This document shows positions 24,184 to 36,300 of a stretch of DNA of 64,000 nucleotides, in pieces (within the stretch, counting starts at the first letter, position 1; every line of letters starts with the position of its first letter). Origin of the DNA: Patagioenas fasciata (Eukaryota > Chordata > Aves > Columbiformes > Columbidae); NCBI RefSeq assembly GCF_037038585.1, contig NW_027288510.1, positions 4,097,001 to 4,161,000 of the forward strand. The letters run 5' to 3'. Position numbers and translations under genes: made by a program. The notes beneath the pieces are model-generated. The model ran no database searches. It saw only the letters and a list, made by a program, of their open reading frames with translations, and had not been told where the DNA came from.

Positions 24184-26171
24184 CTAAGCATATTGAGGGC
24201 AGTTTCTTTTAATATGTCCTGTGTGTTTGCAAGTAAAACATGCTAGGCCACAAGAAGAAGGGCTTCCACCTTTCATTGCAGGCTTACGTGCTGCAGCCAA
24301 GGCCGCAGCGTGGGCTTGAGCATGTATTTTTGCTTTTTCTACCTCCTGTTGCATAATTGGTACCCGTGTGCAAGCTTCCACCATCTCTGCTAAAGAAGCA
24401 GTTTTTCCCAAACCGGCTAATATCTGTTGGCATTGGGTGTTTGCATTCATCATAGCCAAATCTTTCCCCACAGCAGCTTTTGCCTCTGGAGTCAAGTTAG
24501 GAGAGGCATCTATCACTTCTTTCAAACGATCTACAAACTTCATATATGGTTCCCCAGGATCCCACTCTATTGTAGAATAGGGTGGCACAGGGTTACCTCT
24601 ATTTGGCAATTCTTTCACTGCTGCCAAGGCAAGCCCTTGCGTTTGCTGCAAAATCCTTGGATGAAGTGCTGCCTGAGTAGCACCATCCGCATATTGCCCA
24701 CGACCCAGTAACCGGTCCATGCTCGCTAACCGCAACGGATCATCAGCTGGTAAACGAACATTTTCTAATACTGCCAATTCCACTTTCCCCTGCCACTTGT
24801 CCAAGAACAGCAAATACCCCGTTGGAGGAAGCAATAACTCCATCAATGCCCTAATATCTGTTTGAGTTAGTACTTGCCCCTTGAAAAATGAATTGATTAG
24901 CTGCATCACATGCTTATTATCCATACCATATTGCATAACTGCACTTTGCAACTGCTTAACCGTTTTCCAATCAAAAGGCGACCACTGCCTTTGTCCTCTA
25001 TTATCTATGTGCACTGGCACTGCTGTAATACTACCAGGTAACATGATCCCTTCAATAGCTGCATCTCTGATTACCCCTTGCCAACGTTGCCCTGCATTAT
25101 AAGAATGATCTCGAGGAATATCTCTACCCTGATGCACAGGGGCAGCACCCAAATTATCATTATTATCACTGCTATACAATTCCCTTGTGTTTCCCTGTGG
25201 ATCAGTAAGTCGACGCATATTTGCAAACCGATCTGCTAACCCAGTCTCCAGCCCTTTTCCATATCGCGCTCTCAAATATTCATCTGCTTCTCTTACAGAC
25301 CACATCCCATCTTCAACACATTGTCTAGCCCATTTTTGTATTCGCTCCCTTTTGATACGGAGCTCCTCCGGAGTGAGGTCTAATTCCACCCCCTCCCTTT
25401 CCTGTTTTCCCCGTTTTTCACATTCCCTGCCAATTGCCTCCAGCCCGTCCTTAATTGCATCTGACGCCTTTTTATATGCTATTAACCGCGAAGTTTTACT
25501 GTTACCGCCATCTAGTCGTTTCATAGCTTCTAGAACTTCTTGCATCTGGCTCTCCTGCCGTCTCAGTAAGTCCTTCAGGCTCTGCACGTGGCTCTCCCCC
25601 TGGCAGTCAGGGCGATTCTGCGGTGCTCCGTCCTGGTGTTCCATCGGGTCCTCCGGCAAGGGCACGTCGGCTGGATTAACTTGTCCTGGCTTGTTGAAAC
25701 TTGCCGGTTGCTGCCATTCGTTGTCGGAGCCAGGCAATGGCTCAACGGGCGCAGAGGGTATAATTTGCTCTCCGCCCCAGAACTCCAGATCTGATACGGG
25801 ACACACCAGCGGTGTTGATTCTTCGGAGTTCTTGGAGGGTGGGCAGCTCGCGGCGGGCGGCTCCGAGGGGACGGCACACAGCTCGGCTCCTCTGAGACTT
25901 CCTGCACCAGCTGCCTGACCTCCCGCCAGGGTCCGGCGAGATCGCAAGCCTCGCGGCTCCCCCTTGTAACCGCTTCCCATAGTTCGGTCCCTATGTCCTC
26001 CCATGTACCGGGAGAAAAAAATTCGTCCGTCGAACGAACACAGCCCTTACGCTGGGCGAATAGTAACAGGCGCTCCACCGCGTCTTTTTCCAAAATTCTT
26101 CCTGTTCTTGCAGCCAGCTGCAGAATACTTCTCACTATTATTTTTTCTTCCACGGATGCCGTGTTTCCCAT
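24184..26171 (-). pseudogene. gag: gag of class II provirus (one frameshift)
   Basis: The start at 26171 encodes MGNTAS, a likely N-myristoylation signal, and a matrix-like N-terminus. The matrix frame and the long downstream frame (open from 26004 to 24184, stop TAG) are out of register, with the switch near 25.88 kb. The long frame covers a Pro-rich region, a coiled stretch, capsid with a major-homology-like segment (EWDPGEPYMKFVDRLKE) and one CCHC zinc knuckle (CFTCKHTGHIKRNC). It stops right after the knuckle. A single zinc knuckle before the stop may reflect the deletion that removed pro and RT. Betaretrovirus-like Gag is the best fit. Confidence 0.88.
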
Positions 26172-26285
26172 GCCACCTGCTTCATCGTAGGCCTACTTTC
26201 CGCTATGATTGAGCGCTGGGCTGGTGTCGCCCCCAGGTGGCGTCCTCGCGTCTTCACTTCCGGCGATCTTGCTTCGATACGAAGG

Positions 26286-26303
26286 ATCACGTCGGGGTCA
26301 CCA
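26286..26303 (-). promoter_or_regulatory. Primer-binding site (tRNA-Trp type)
   Basis: The minus strand reads TGGTGACCCCGACGTGAT three bases after the 5' LTR. This is the tRNA-Trp site known from avian alpharetroviruses. Confidence 0.9.
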
Positions 26304-26306
26304 AAG

Positions 26307-26635
26307 TGTTGCTTTATCCATGCGAGCCACGGAACCTGACACACCAATGTGATGTTCACAGAGTTCGCTTTATTGTCGGACCGGGCTGGCTTTATAGCAA
26401 AGCTGCCCTGTCCACGCGCCTTACAACAACGTGATTGGTTGTAACTCGTGTTATACAATAACATGCTAGGCTGCATGTACTGTCCACGCGCTCTGCACGC
26501 ATGTGTCCGGCGATTGCTCACTCATTATTACCTTCTAATGGTGCTCCTTTAGTCTCTTTTGTCTCTGGCTTCACCTCTCAGCCAGGCTGGCGACAACCCC
26601 ATCCCCCTGGGGCGGGGGGGGGCTCTGCCACTACA
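26307..26635 (-). mobile_element. 5' LTR of class II provirus
   Basis: 329 bp, starting TGTAGTGG and ending GCAACA on the minus strand. AATAAAG lies in the R-like region. It differs from the 3' LTR at three positions. Confidence 0.96.
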
Positions 26636-27093
26636 CTCTAGGTTAGTTGCTACCCATAATTCCTGCCCTTGGATTTCACACTTCTCCAATTTTTTTCTAT
26701 CATAACATCCAGAATTAATAGGAGCGTGATAATGTAGAACATGTTGGGTTAGTCTCCCTATTCTCACACGCTCGTAGCACTTGGTACAGGGATTGGCCAG
26801 GCTAAGTTGGGAACAATAAGTCACCACTGCTAGCAAGGGGATCAGGTCCAGGGTTCTGCACCCTCTGCCTCTCTGGCCGACCAGGCTGCAGCCGCAGCCG
26901 AGTTCGTCATCTTCTCGGCAGCAAGGGCCGTGTCCCCGCCTTTCCTGTTTTTACCGTTAGCGTGGCGACTTTTTATCGTTTCCCAACTCTTGGCCTTCAC
27001 TTCCCAGGAACAACAGGAGCAACACGGAATTTGATTTCTCTGTCTGCACTCTATTCTTTTCATCACTGGCGGACTCTCTAAATTCCCATTCAC
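26636..27093 (-). pseudogene. env: Class I env remnant, 5' portion, spacer 2
   Basis: The N-terminal surface region of the env remnant, with several Cys residues (residues such as NPCTKCYERVRIGR). It is separated from its 3' part by the provirus. It reads a little further open than in spacers 1 and 3. Confidence 0.7.
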
Positions 27094-27397
27094 CCCTTCA
27101 GTAAATACCTCCCACCATTCTCCGCTATTCTTTTTCTATTCTTCCAGCGGCAACTGGAATCCTCAACCGAGCCCCGGTTTCCTTATCTTCTGTTCTTAGA
27201 CATTTCTTACACAATCCTGTCGGTAAGTTCCCTTTGTGGATATGCTTATACCACAGTCCATTTACAACCTAAACATCAAATATAAAATGAGAATTACATA
27301 TACAACTCGGTTCAACACATTTAGCTATTAAGCCATTCTCATTTTCATTTATACTGGGCATTCACATCAATAACACTAATAGTAGTTACATCACCAA

Positions 27398-27600
27398 TCC
27401 CGTGTCAACTTCAATTTCAGTTCCCCTGGTTCTTGAGATACTTTCCAGGTTCTTTCTTCCATCAGGGCTCCTCTAACTCGAGAGACGCGTGTCCATCCTT
27501 TCCCTGCCCTCCCAACAGCTGTTTCTGTAGTTAACAAAACAAGAAAAGGTCCCTCCCATCATGGGGTTGGAGTTTCTTCTATCCAGGTTTTCATTAGTGT
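27398..27600 (-). pseudogene. pol: Class I integrase C-terminal fragment, spacer 2
   Basis: The same fragment as at 8940-9140. Here the first of the two TGA codons is a Trp codon, so this copy is less decayed at that position. Confidence 0.7.
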
Positions 27601-28328
27601 TGCCCCCATATCTACCAGAAATTCTACTTGTTTTGTTCATTTGGGTTTCTTCTTCCCAATGCGGTGAGCACCACCCAGGCTGCTCACCCAGAAGGACTAA
27701 AACTGCTTCCCAGTGCAACCCCAAACACCCTTCACTTCAGCAGGTGACCGCACTTGTGCTTTCAGCTCCTGGGCTGGTGCTGTCCGGGCTTTCCCTGCTC
27801 AGCACTGACTGTGTTTTGGGAAGGCAGGAGCCAGTGCAAACCCTTCTCCGCTGTTCTGCTCTTTTTCTGCTATTTTTCCCCTTTGCTGTGAAGCTCAGCT
27901 GCTCCATGAGTTATTGTGTTCTCCTGTGAGCGTGGGGTTTGTCCTCTGCTGTGGAGCACGAGAGCGAAGCCCCCGGAGCCCCGGCTGGTGCAGACCCCGC
28001 AGCGAGGGTGACAGACCCGGAGCCAGGAGCAGTTTCCCCAGGGTGAGGAGCAAGTGGAGCTGCTCACACCAAGGGCACAGGCAGGGTTGGTGCACGTCAC
28101 CGGTTCTAAGGCTGTCACCAGAACCTGACAACCTGACAACAGTGTGCTGGCTCCCCGGGCAGTTGAAGTACAACCAGAACGCAAGAGGCAGCTTAAATTC
28201 GGGGTCGTCTTTTTGCCAGGAGCAACAAATGCCGTGATGGAGACAACGGGGAAAAGGTGGAAACTCTCAGACCGCGGTGCAGTCTCAGAGAGGAAAAGAG
28301 ATGAACGAGACACTGATGAGCGGGAAGA

Positions 28329-30190
28329 GTTGACGTATTTATCATAGAAACATTAAAGGTTATAGAGAGATGGAATGTTACACGAGATCAAATATTTAAA
28401 TACATTCGCTCCAGACACAAAATAGTGTTAAAAAGTTCATCTATTTATTATAGATACATTAAATATTACACAAAGCTCAAACATGATCTAAAGATCAAAC
28501 ATTAAAATCTACTAACTCCAGACAAGAATTGGTGGGAAAACGTTTGCATATTTATTAGATAAGTATTAAATATTAAATAAAGATTAAATAGAATACAAAA
28601 TCAAACATTAAAATATATTAACTCCAGACACAAATTAGTGGTCAAAAGTTAATCCATTTATTATAGAAACATTCAATATTATATAAAGATTAAATATCAT
28701 ATAAAGATCAAATATTATCTAGAGATCAAACACTAAAATCTACTAACTCCAGACGGGAATTGGTGGAATAAAGTTCAAGTATCTATTATATAAATATTAA
28801 ATAAAGATTATGTATTATATAAAGCTTAAATATTAATCCTAGTAACTCCAGATCAAAAAATACTGGAAAAATGTTTACGTATTTTTATAGAAACATTAAA
28901 TAATATATAGAGATTAAATATGATCTAAAGATCAAATATTAAACTATATTAACTCCAGACAAAAATTAGTTGAAAAAAGTTACGTATTTATTATAGAGAT
29001 GTTACATATCTATAAAAACTAAATACTACATAAGGATCAAATATTAAAATATTTTAACGCCAGACAAGAATTGGTGGGGGAAAAAAGTTCACAGATTTCT
29101 TATGTAAATAAAGATTATGTATTAAATAAAGATTATGTATGATATAAAAGCTCAAATCTTAATATATATTAACTCAAGAGAAGAATTAGTGGAAAAAAAG
29201 TGACGTATTTATTATAGAGATGTTACATCCATGTAAAGATTGAATCTGACATAGGGATCAAATATTAGAATATTTTAATGCCAGACAAGAATTGGTGGAA
29301 AAAAGTTCAAGTATTTATTCTATAAATATTAAATAAAGATGATGTGTTCTATAAAGCTCAGTTATTAGTATCTATTAACTCCAGAAAAAAAGGGTGGAAA
29401 AAAGTTTCTCTATTTATTTTATATGCATCTCTAGATATGTGATATAAAGCTCAAACACTATCTACAGAAGAAACATTAAAATACATTAACTCCAGACAAA
29501 AATGGGTTGAAAAAAGTTGATATACTTATCATATCAATATTAAATATTATACAAGGATCAAATATTATATAAAGATTTAATAATAAAATATATCAACTCC
29601 AGAAAATAATTATTGGGGAAGGTCTATGTACATAGTAAATAAATATTAAATATTAGTACATTAAATAAACATATTAAATAAATATTAAACATTAGTACAT
29701 TAAATAAACATATCACATAAATATTAAATATCAGTATGTTAAATAAAAAATATTAAATAAAGCTCAAATACGAGATACAGCTAAACCATTTCAATATATT
29801 AACTCCAAGGAGAAATTAGTGGAAAAAGTTTACGTACTTATTCTGTGAATACTGAATATTATACAAGCTAAAATATTCTATAAAGCTAAGCTATTTAAAT
29901 ATAGGAACTCCAAGCAGACATCAGTAGAAAAAAGATGATATAATATTGAAGGTTTCTGTAGAAGTATGGAAAGATTAAATATGATAAACACATCGAGTAT
30001 TAAAATACATTAACTGCAGACAAACACTGGAAAAAAGTTAATATACTCGTTATAGAAATATTAAATATGATACAAAGCTCAAACATTATATACAGGTCAC
30101 ATATTAAAATATATGAACTCCAGACTAAAACTGGGGGGAAAAAAGTTTACATACTTATAATATAAACAGTAAATCCTATCCAGAGCTCAG
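28329..30190. repeat. A/T-rich satellite, about 105-bp period, 3' of RGL1-like copy 3
   Basis: A recurring landmark (ACTCCAGACAAGAATT-like) appears at about 28411, 28514, 28621, 28747, 28845, 28950, 29056, 29170, 29280, 29380, 29489, 29596 and on to about 30117, giving 17-18 diverged units. Many units contain TTTATT, which is AATAAA on the gene strand. The array starts immediately after the gene stop, so it supplies the 3' UTR and polyadenylation signals. Confidence 0.93.
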
Positions 30191-30193
30191 CCA

Positions 30194-30310
30194 TTACAAC
30201 CCATGAAGTGCGGGCTCCTCCTGTGCTGCAGCTTTTCTTCTCAGGATGCAGTCGAAGTTGCCCTGGGTGCTCATGGCGTAGAACACGTTCGCCTTGGGTG
30301 GGATCGCCAG
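30194..30310 (-). CDS. RGL1-like: Copy 3 exon 18: end of RA domain and native stop
   Basis: This exon encodes [13 protein letters not shown], then [13 protein letters not shown] and a short tail, with TAA at 30194-30196. The expected acceptor just upstream reads GCGG where GCAG would be needed to keep phase 1. The nearest AG (at the GAG before CTGGCG) would shift the frame. The copy 4 equivalent is 46634-46750. Codons are family-like, so the exon is real even if its splice site is now weak. Confidence 0.82.
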   Translation of the reverse strand: MAIPPKANVFYAMSTQGNFDCILRRKAAAQEEPALHGL

Positions 30311-33300
30311 CTCCGCAAGAGAGGGAGCAGAGCGAGCGTTCATGGGCGCCCCACTCAGCGTTGGGGGTTTATTCTCACCGGCAGCTGGGACAACGTGGCG
30401 ATGGCGTTTCTGACGTCGCTCCGCATGTTACTCTTGCCGGCAAAATGCAGCAGAGCTCTTCCAGCAGCAGCAGCAGCAGAGTTCTGCTTCCCCACCTTTG
30501 TCCTCGGAGATGATCTGGACCAGCTCGTAATCCTCGGCCGAGCCAGACTGCAGGTTGTGCTTCTCCATGGCTCGCTGGGTGACAGCAGGAGCCTTCTCTT
30601 GGTTACTCAGCTGCAAAGAGGGAGTTGCAAGGAGTCGCTTGGTAACCAAGTCGCAGATTCTGCCAGACGCTAAAACACGCTCTTTGCGACACCTGGGGGT
30701 GGAGTTAGTTCAAGACAACAGACACTGCTCTAGAAATGCAGCAGGGAATCACAGCCTCTGCTCTCCTGAGCAACCGCTCGGAGAGGTGAGACCTTGTTCT
30801 CAGCAGCCATCGAATCCGCAGCAAGAGCTGCCCCAGCTGCTGTTTGCAGACATCCATTAATCCACAGTCTCCCCTGCTAAACACTTTCTGCGATGTCCTG
30901 CAAAGATTCTGGGCCTTGGAGCTGGGTTTGCTGGGGAAGGGGCACCTTGTGTCACAGCTCACACACCCCAGTGCTGAGCTGGACACACAACAGCCGGCGC
31001 TGGCAGAAGAGCAGGGGCAGCAAAGCCGGCACTTGCTCAGAGTGCTTCCCTTGGCATTGTTGATCAAATACAAGCTTCAATTTCAAGGCCAGAAACCTTG
31101 AGAGATGCTCTTTGCAAACCTCTCATTCATCCCCTGCTCCACATGTTTTGATTTGTAACATCGGTCACGTTCCCTGTCAAGGAGGTCTGATCGGGGAATA
31201 GGTGTTTCCGAAACTAAAAGCACCATTCAAGTCACCTGGGGTGAAAACACCACCCACAGTAACAGCGCTTTGCTGTTCCCACCGCTCACCAGGATGCTCC
31301 TGTAGATGTTGCCGCTTCTGTCCTCTTCTACGCTGGTGCGGATGACGCAGCTCTCTCCGCTCTGCTGGTTGTAGACTGGCAGGACTGGCGGCACTTCTTT
31401 TGATGGAACGGGAGTCACGGGGCCGGGGCACTTCTTGGAGCACTTGTCATCAGATGGCAGCAAGGGGGGAGACGAGATCAAACACATTCATTACCATTTA
31501 ATTTCAAAGATCCAAAAGCTAAAGATGACACTCTTCAGCACAACAGCCTTAACAAGGGCTTCGGCAACCCAGTTAAGGCAGCTTAGGTCAAGAGAGCAGA
31601 GTCTGCAGGACAAAGCTCCCTGGGAACGGAACCCAGCCCAGCCCAGGCTTGGTCTGGGCAGTTCCTGGCAGGTCAAACCACAGGGCTGGTGAGCTCTGAC
31701 CTCACCTGCTTCTCACTTGCTCAGCTGCTCTGCCTGCCCCAGAATTAGGCTGGGCTGATGTACATGAGCCCTCCCCCCAAAATCGCCTTTCCCAGAGCTC
31801 AGGTCCCTCCATTCCACTGCCAGCAACGCTCCAGTCAAGATCCACAGGCTTGGGCAAGCGCCTGGGGCCGCCGGCAGCGTCAGCAGCCTCGCACAGGCTG
31901 TTTGTGCTGAACACAGGGCCCGGGCCCTACCTTGTGCTGAGGCTCCTCAGCAGTGTCGGTGGGAGGGACGATGGTGACGGTGCTGTCCCCAGAGCTCCCA
32001 CCTGGAGCAGGTTTGGGCTGCGCGTTGACGGGGGTGCTGAGGGCGCTCACCCCCAAGCCCAGGAACGGCCTAGGGGAGAAAAGAAAGCACAACAGAGCTG
32101 GGCTGAGCACAGCTGTCACTTGCTTCAACAATCTGACCTGCTGTTGTGTTTTCCTATCTCGAGTGGCCTATTGTTTGTGTGTGTATAGCAAATTAGACTC
32201 TATCCTTATTTGCTCTGTTTTGCTGCTGCAAATTTGAATTGAATTTATAATCCAGCACTAAAATCGTTCCTTTGTTTGACACCTTAGAGTTATTTCTGAA
32301 GTCTTTAGTCGATAACCCTCCTGGCTACTTACACCAATAGAAAGAGACAACAGCAATACGTATTTCTAGCTGGCGGTGTCTCCTCGCAGCACTGCAGTGC
32401 TCTGGATCCCCAGCCAGGTTTGTCAGCTGGTGTTTGATTTATTCCAGTTCATATTCACACACCAAACCCCCTCCCCGTTGTACTCACAGGCTGAATCTCT
32501 TCACCACGCTCTTCTGAGCTCTGCCCGCTGCGGTGCTCTGGTCAGGAGCTGCTCCTTCGATTTCACGTGACAGACGGAAACTGCAGAACAGGCAATACCG
32601 TTAGTTAAATATCTCAAAGTGGCCATATCTGAGAAGCCCTGGGTCACTCCCACGTCCCAGAGGGTTCATCCCCACGAGGAGGAGCGCAGCTCTGTGCGTG
32701 TGTATTTCCACTCTCCGGGAGCAGCTCCTGGCAGCGCAGAGCTCAAGGCTGAGAGAACCTGAACCTGCCTGCGGGGGAAGAAAAGCTGCTTCGCCAGCTG
32801 GGCTGAGACCCTACCTCTCCTCATCACTTCAATGCCGCTGCCTCCTAAACCACTGCACGAATTTCTCATCTCCTGTCACGCAATAGCTGTTACATGAGGA
32901 CTGCAACAGCTTCATTTGTGCCATTACTTCAAACTCCTAAGAAAACAAATAATAAAATAGGAATTCTAATTAGAAAAATAAAGCCAGTCTCGTTAATACA
33001 CTAAACACACGCAGCAACAGATCCAGGACAAACTGCCCTCGGACAGAGGAAACCCCGGCACCTTCGCTCCTACTGATCTCTGACCAACAAGGCTCAGGCT
33101 GGAAGGCAACGCTCAGCCTTGATTTCTCGGTCCCAGGTACCCGCTTCGCTCGCTGCACCTTTGACCCACAACTATTTACTGCAGCACAAGGAAGATGGTC
33201 ACAGACTGCATCTTGTGGCCAGCAAAGGTCTCACGCCAGCAGGTCTGATGCGCTCCCAGCACGCAGAACACGCTCGTGTAACGTGTTCCCGTGAACACCA

Positions 33301-36300
33301 AACGGGGGGAACGTGCCCCAGACGTAACTCCCGCGGCAGCGAGTGCCCTGCGGCTCCTCTTCCCCTGCTGCCCGCATCTAAAAGGAATTTCTCTTCCCGC
33401 GCCGCCCCGCACAGCCCGGCAGAGGTTCACAGCGTGCCGGGGACTGTTCCTTCCTCACCCTCTGAGTAACGTGAGCGGCTGTTGGATACGCCCAGCAAAG
33501 ACAACAGGCCTCGCCAAGAGAACGCTCTAGCAGAGAGCGTCAGGCACTAACGATCACAGAACAGTCACCGTTCCACTTACCCTTCGCCGCTTCTCAAAAT
33601 TGATCAGGCCGCCCTGTTGGAAGGACAGAGAAGGGATCGGAGGAGAAGAGCACAGGCTCGGCTGGAGTTGATCACAAACAGGATGAACAGGATGAAGTAG
33701 CGACACCAAGGGACAGGCCAGAGCTGCCCTGACCAAAGGCCTCTACAAAGACCCGTTTCCAGCTCTAGGATAAGCCACAGCACTCGTGTACCTGAGTCTA
33801 TTTGTTAAATACATTCCTCTCTTTTTAAGAACTGCACTAGCACCCAGTGGAAGATGCAGGAGCAGACACAGTGTCTGCAAGGGAGGGAGGAGATTTAGGA
33901 TTCCAAAAATTGCCCCAAATTACCTCGAGATAGTCCTGAAGGGCTGTGTCCAGCATGACGAGGTCAGTGAGGAAGGTACCCAGGTAAGGTACCGTGCCTT
34001 GTGTGACTCCCTGCAAACGGTCAGAGCAATGGTGGATTAATTGACTGAGAAGTCATAATTATACTAATTAGAATACTCCTGTGGAAGCAAACCAAATACA
34101 ACTAGTCTGCTTCACCAAACAGCGCTCTTGTAAATGATGCTTTCACGACATCATCCTTGGTATCTCAGCCAGCGGTTCATGTCTGCACAGAGCGGTATAT
34201 AAGCCAAAGTGCTCATTCGTAACTCCTCTGCGTCAAATCTCGCTGTGCGGCACCTCTCGCCCCAGCAGAAAAGCCGGGATTTACAGACCCGTCTTCCCCA
34301 AAGCACCGCATACGGGAGCTCATTGGTCAGGAACAGGGCTGAGCTCGGCTTTGGGTGAGATCACAACCTGGCAACTCAAGCTCATTCCCACCTTCAGCAG
34401 CAGCTCCCTGCTCGTCGCAAAGTTGTCACAGTCAGAGAAGATTTCGCAAAGCTCTTCGAACATCAGCATTGTGTCCCTGTACAGGAAAAGATTCAATGAT
34501 TTAAGTTGTTTGTAAGCACTCTGAATCAGATCAGGGGACAATTTTTTTCTCAAGAATCGTTAACAGTTGGGCACAGAACAGATAAAAGCACCAAAACACA
34601 CCCAGTGACACACTGCACAGCCTTACTTTGGAACGCAGGCCCAGGTCTTCTTCCGGCGATAAACCGAGGTGGACTGCAAGGCGGAAACGATGGCCTTCAG
34701 AGACGAAAAGTTGTTCAGGATCCTACATTGCTGCGAAAGGAGCGGTTAGAAACACAGGAGCGTTAAACGTCAGCATCACCAATAGTCAGTGCTCTTCTGT
34801 CTGCCCCGTGTCCTGCTTGCTGCACATTCTCCCTGCTAAGCGGGCAGCTCTACAAATACTGAGCATCAAAAATATCACTCCCCGCTACAACCCCCCTGTC
34901 CCCCCCCAGCTCCACGGCACCCGCACAAGGAACGTTAAACAGTCGCGAATAAACGCTTTACACGTCCGATACGGATCCACTTCTCCAAGATCTTCGCTCT
35001 TGGCTGTGTCTTTAATTCTTTGCTCTCCAGGATGGTGCTGAGCACGCAGTTGGTGACGGCGTTGAACTGCGAGATGGTGGCTCTGATGCTCTGTGCCAGC
35101 TGTTTGTTCTCTTTCTTGTCCCTTCGGGACCAGATGCAGCCCAGGCAGTGGTGGGGCACAACGTTCTGGAAGAGTGTCTAGAGGGAAACAGAGGTGTCCA
35201 ACTCAGCCTGGAGCGCTACTGCCCACAGCAAGAAATGCACGGTTACAGTACAAACTGCAGCTGAATCCAGTATGGTATTAAAAGGGAAATATTGGTTTTC
35301 TCTCCAGTTTAAAATATACACTTTGGTATAACTCTTTAGGCCTGACGCCCTAAAAGAACTGTCAGCTAAACTGTCCTGGAAAAATAAAAGACACCTTTCT
35401 ATCACTTACATTACCAGGGGGAAAGATTTCTATATCATGATACTTTTGAAAGAGATTGATACAAATAAGCCAAATCGGAGCTCTACAGTTACAAAGTACT
35501 TCTACATCTTCAGGTGAGGTAGCCTAAGATACAGTCAAAATACGCTATTTCTGAGGGGTCAAATGCTAAACTTTGCAAAAGAGGCCACACAGTCTACATC
35601 CACACTGTATAACAAAAAGACAAACACCTTCAGAAGAACTGAAGGAAAAGCCCAATCAATGAAGCAAGTCTGGATAACCAAGCAGAGCTGCGCTCTGTGT
35701 CCCAGCAACAGAGCGGTTCTGGAACAACAGACTTACACCGATATAAGTTAAAAAACAAACAAACAAACAATGAGAAGCCCAGAACTCTTTCCCCGAGCAT
35801 TTCAAGTAATACCTATGATCTACATACCGCATCCATGTATGTCAGCTGTTCTGCCACCAGGTCTTCTTGGGACAGCGAGAATTCTTCTGGGCCGCTGATC
35901 TCCAGTTCCTCTTCCTCGTCCGGGGTGCAGGGAGAAAGGCTGTGGAACGCGTCTGGCCAGCGGGGAAAACACGAGTCAGTGAATTTATACAGAAAACAAG
36001 TAATCAAAGCAGATATTTGGAAAATCACTACATAGAAGAACAGAACATGCAAAGGGACCTGCCTGGGGTAACGGCCTCACCGTGCTGCATATTTTAGGGA
36101 GATAGAGAAGGTCCAGAAGATTAAATGGGCAAAGAGAAGGTAGAAGAAAAAGAAATAGGGAGAACTGAGCTGTTCAGGGTCTCTTAGCTGAGAAGTGCCT
36201 TAACCCATTCACTAACCATTCTTTGGAAAGAACAAACCCACCAACCCCCCCACAACAACTCCTTATTAACACTGCAGAACTTTGATAATCTGCTTGTCAG

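Larger units (their letters stand above)
22380..26635 (-). mobile_element. Young class II (beta/alpha-like) endogenous provirus, internally deleted
   Basis: A complete TG...CA element of 4,256 bp, flanked by the 6-bp duplication CTCTAG (22374-22379 and 26636-26641). On the minus strand the order is 5' LTR, tRNA-Trp primer site, leader, gag, integrase, polypurine tract, 3' LTR. Protease, reverse transcriptase, most of RNase H and env are absent. The two 329-bp LTRs differ at three sites by my count, so the insertion is young. The other two spacers have the uninterrupted target. It therefore inserted after the units had separated, or was lost from the others, which is less likely for a precise empty site. 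Confidence 0.97.
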
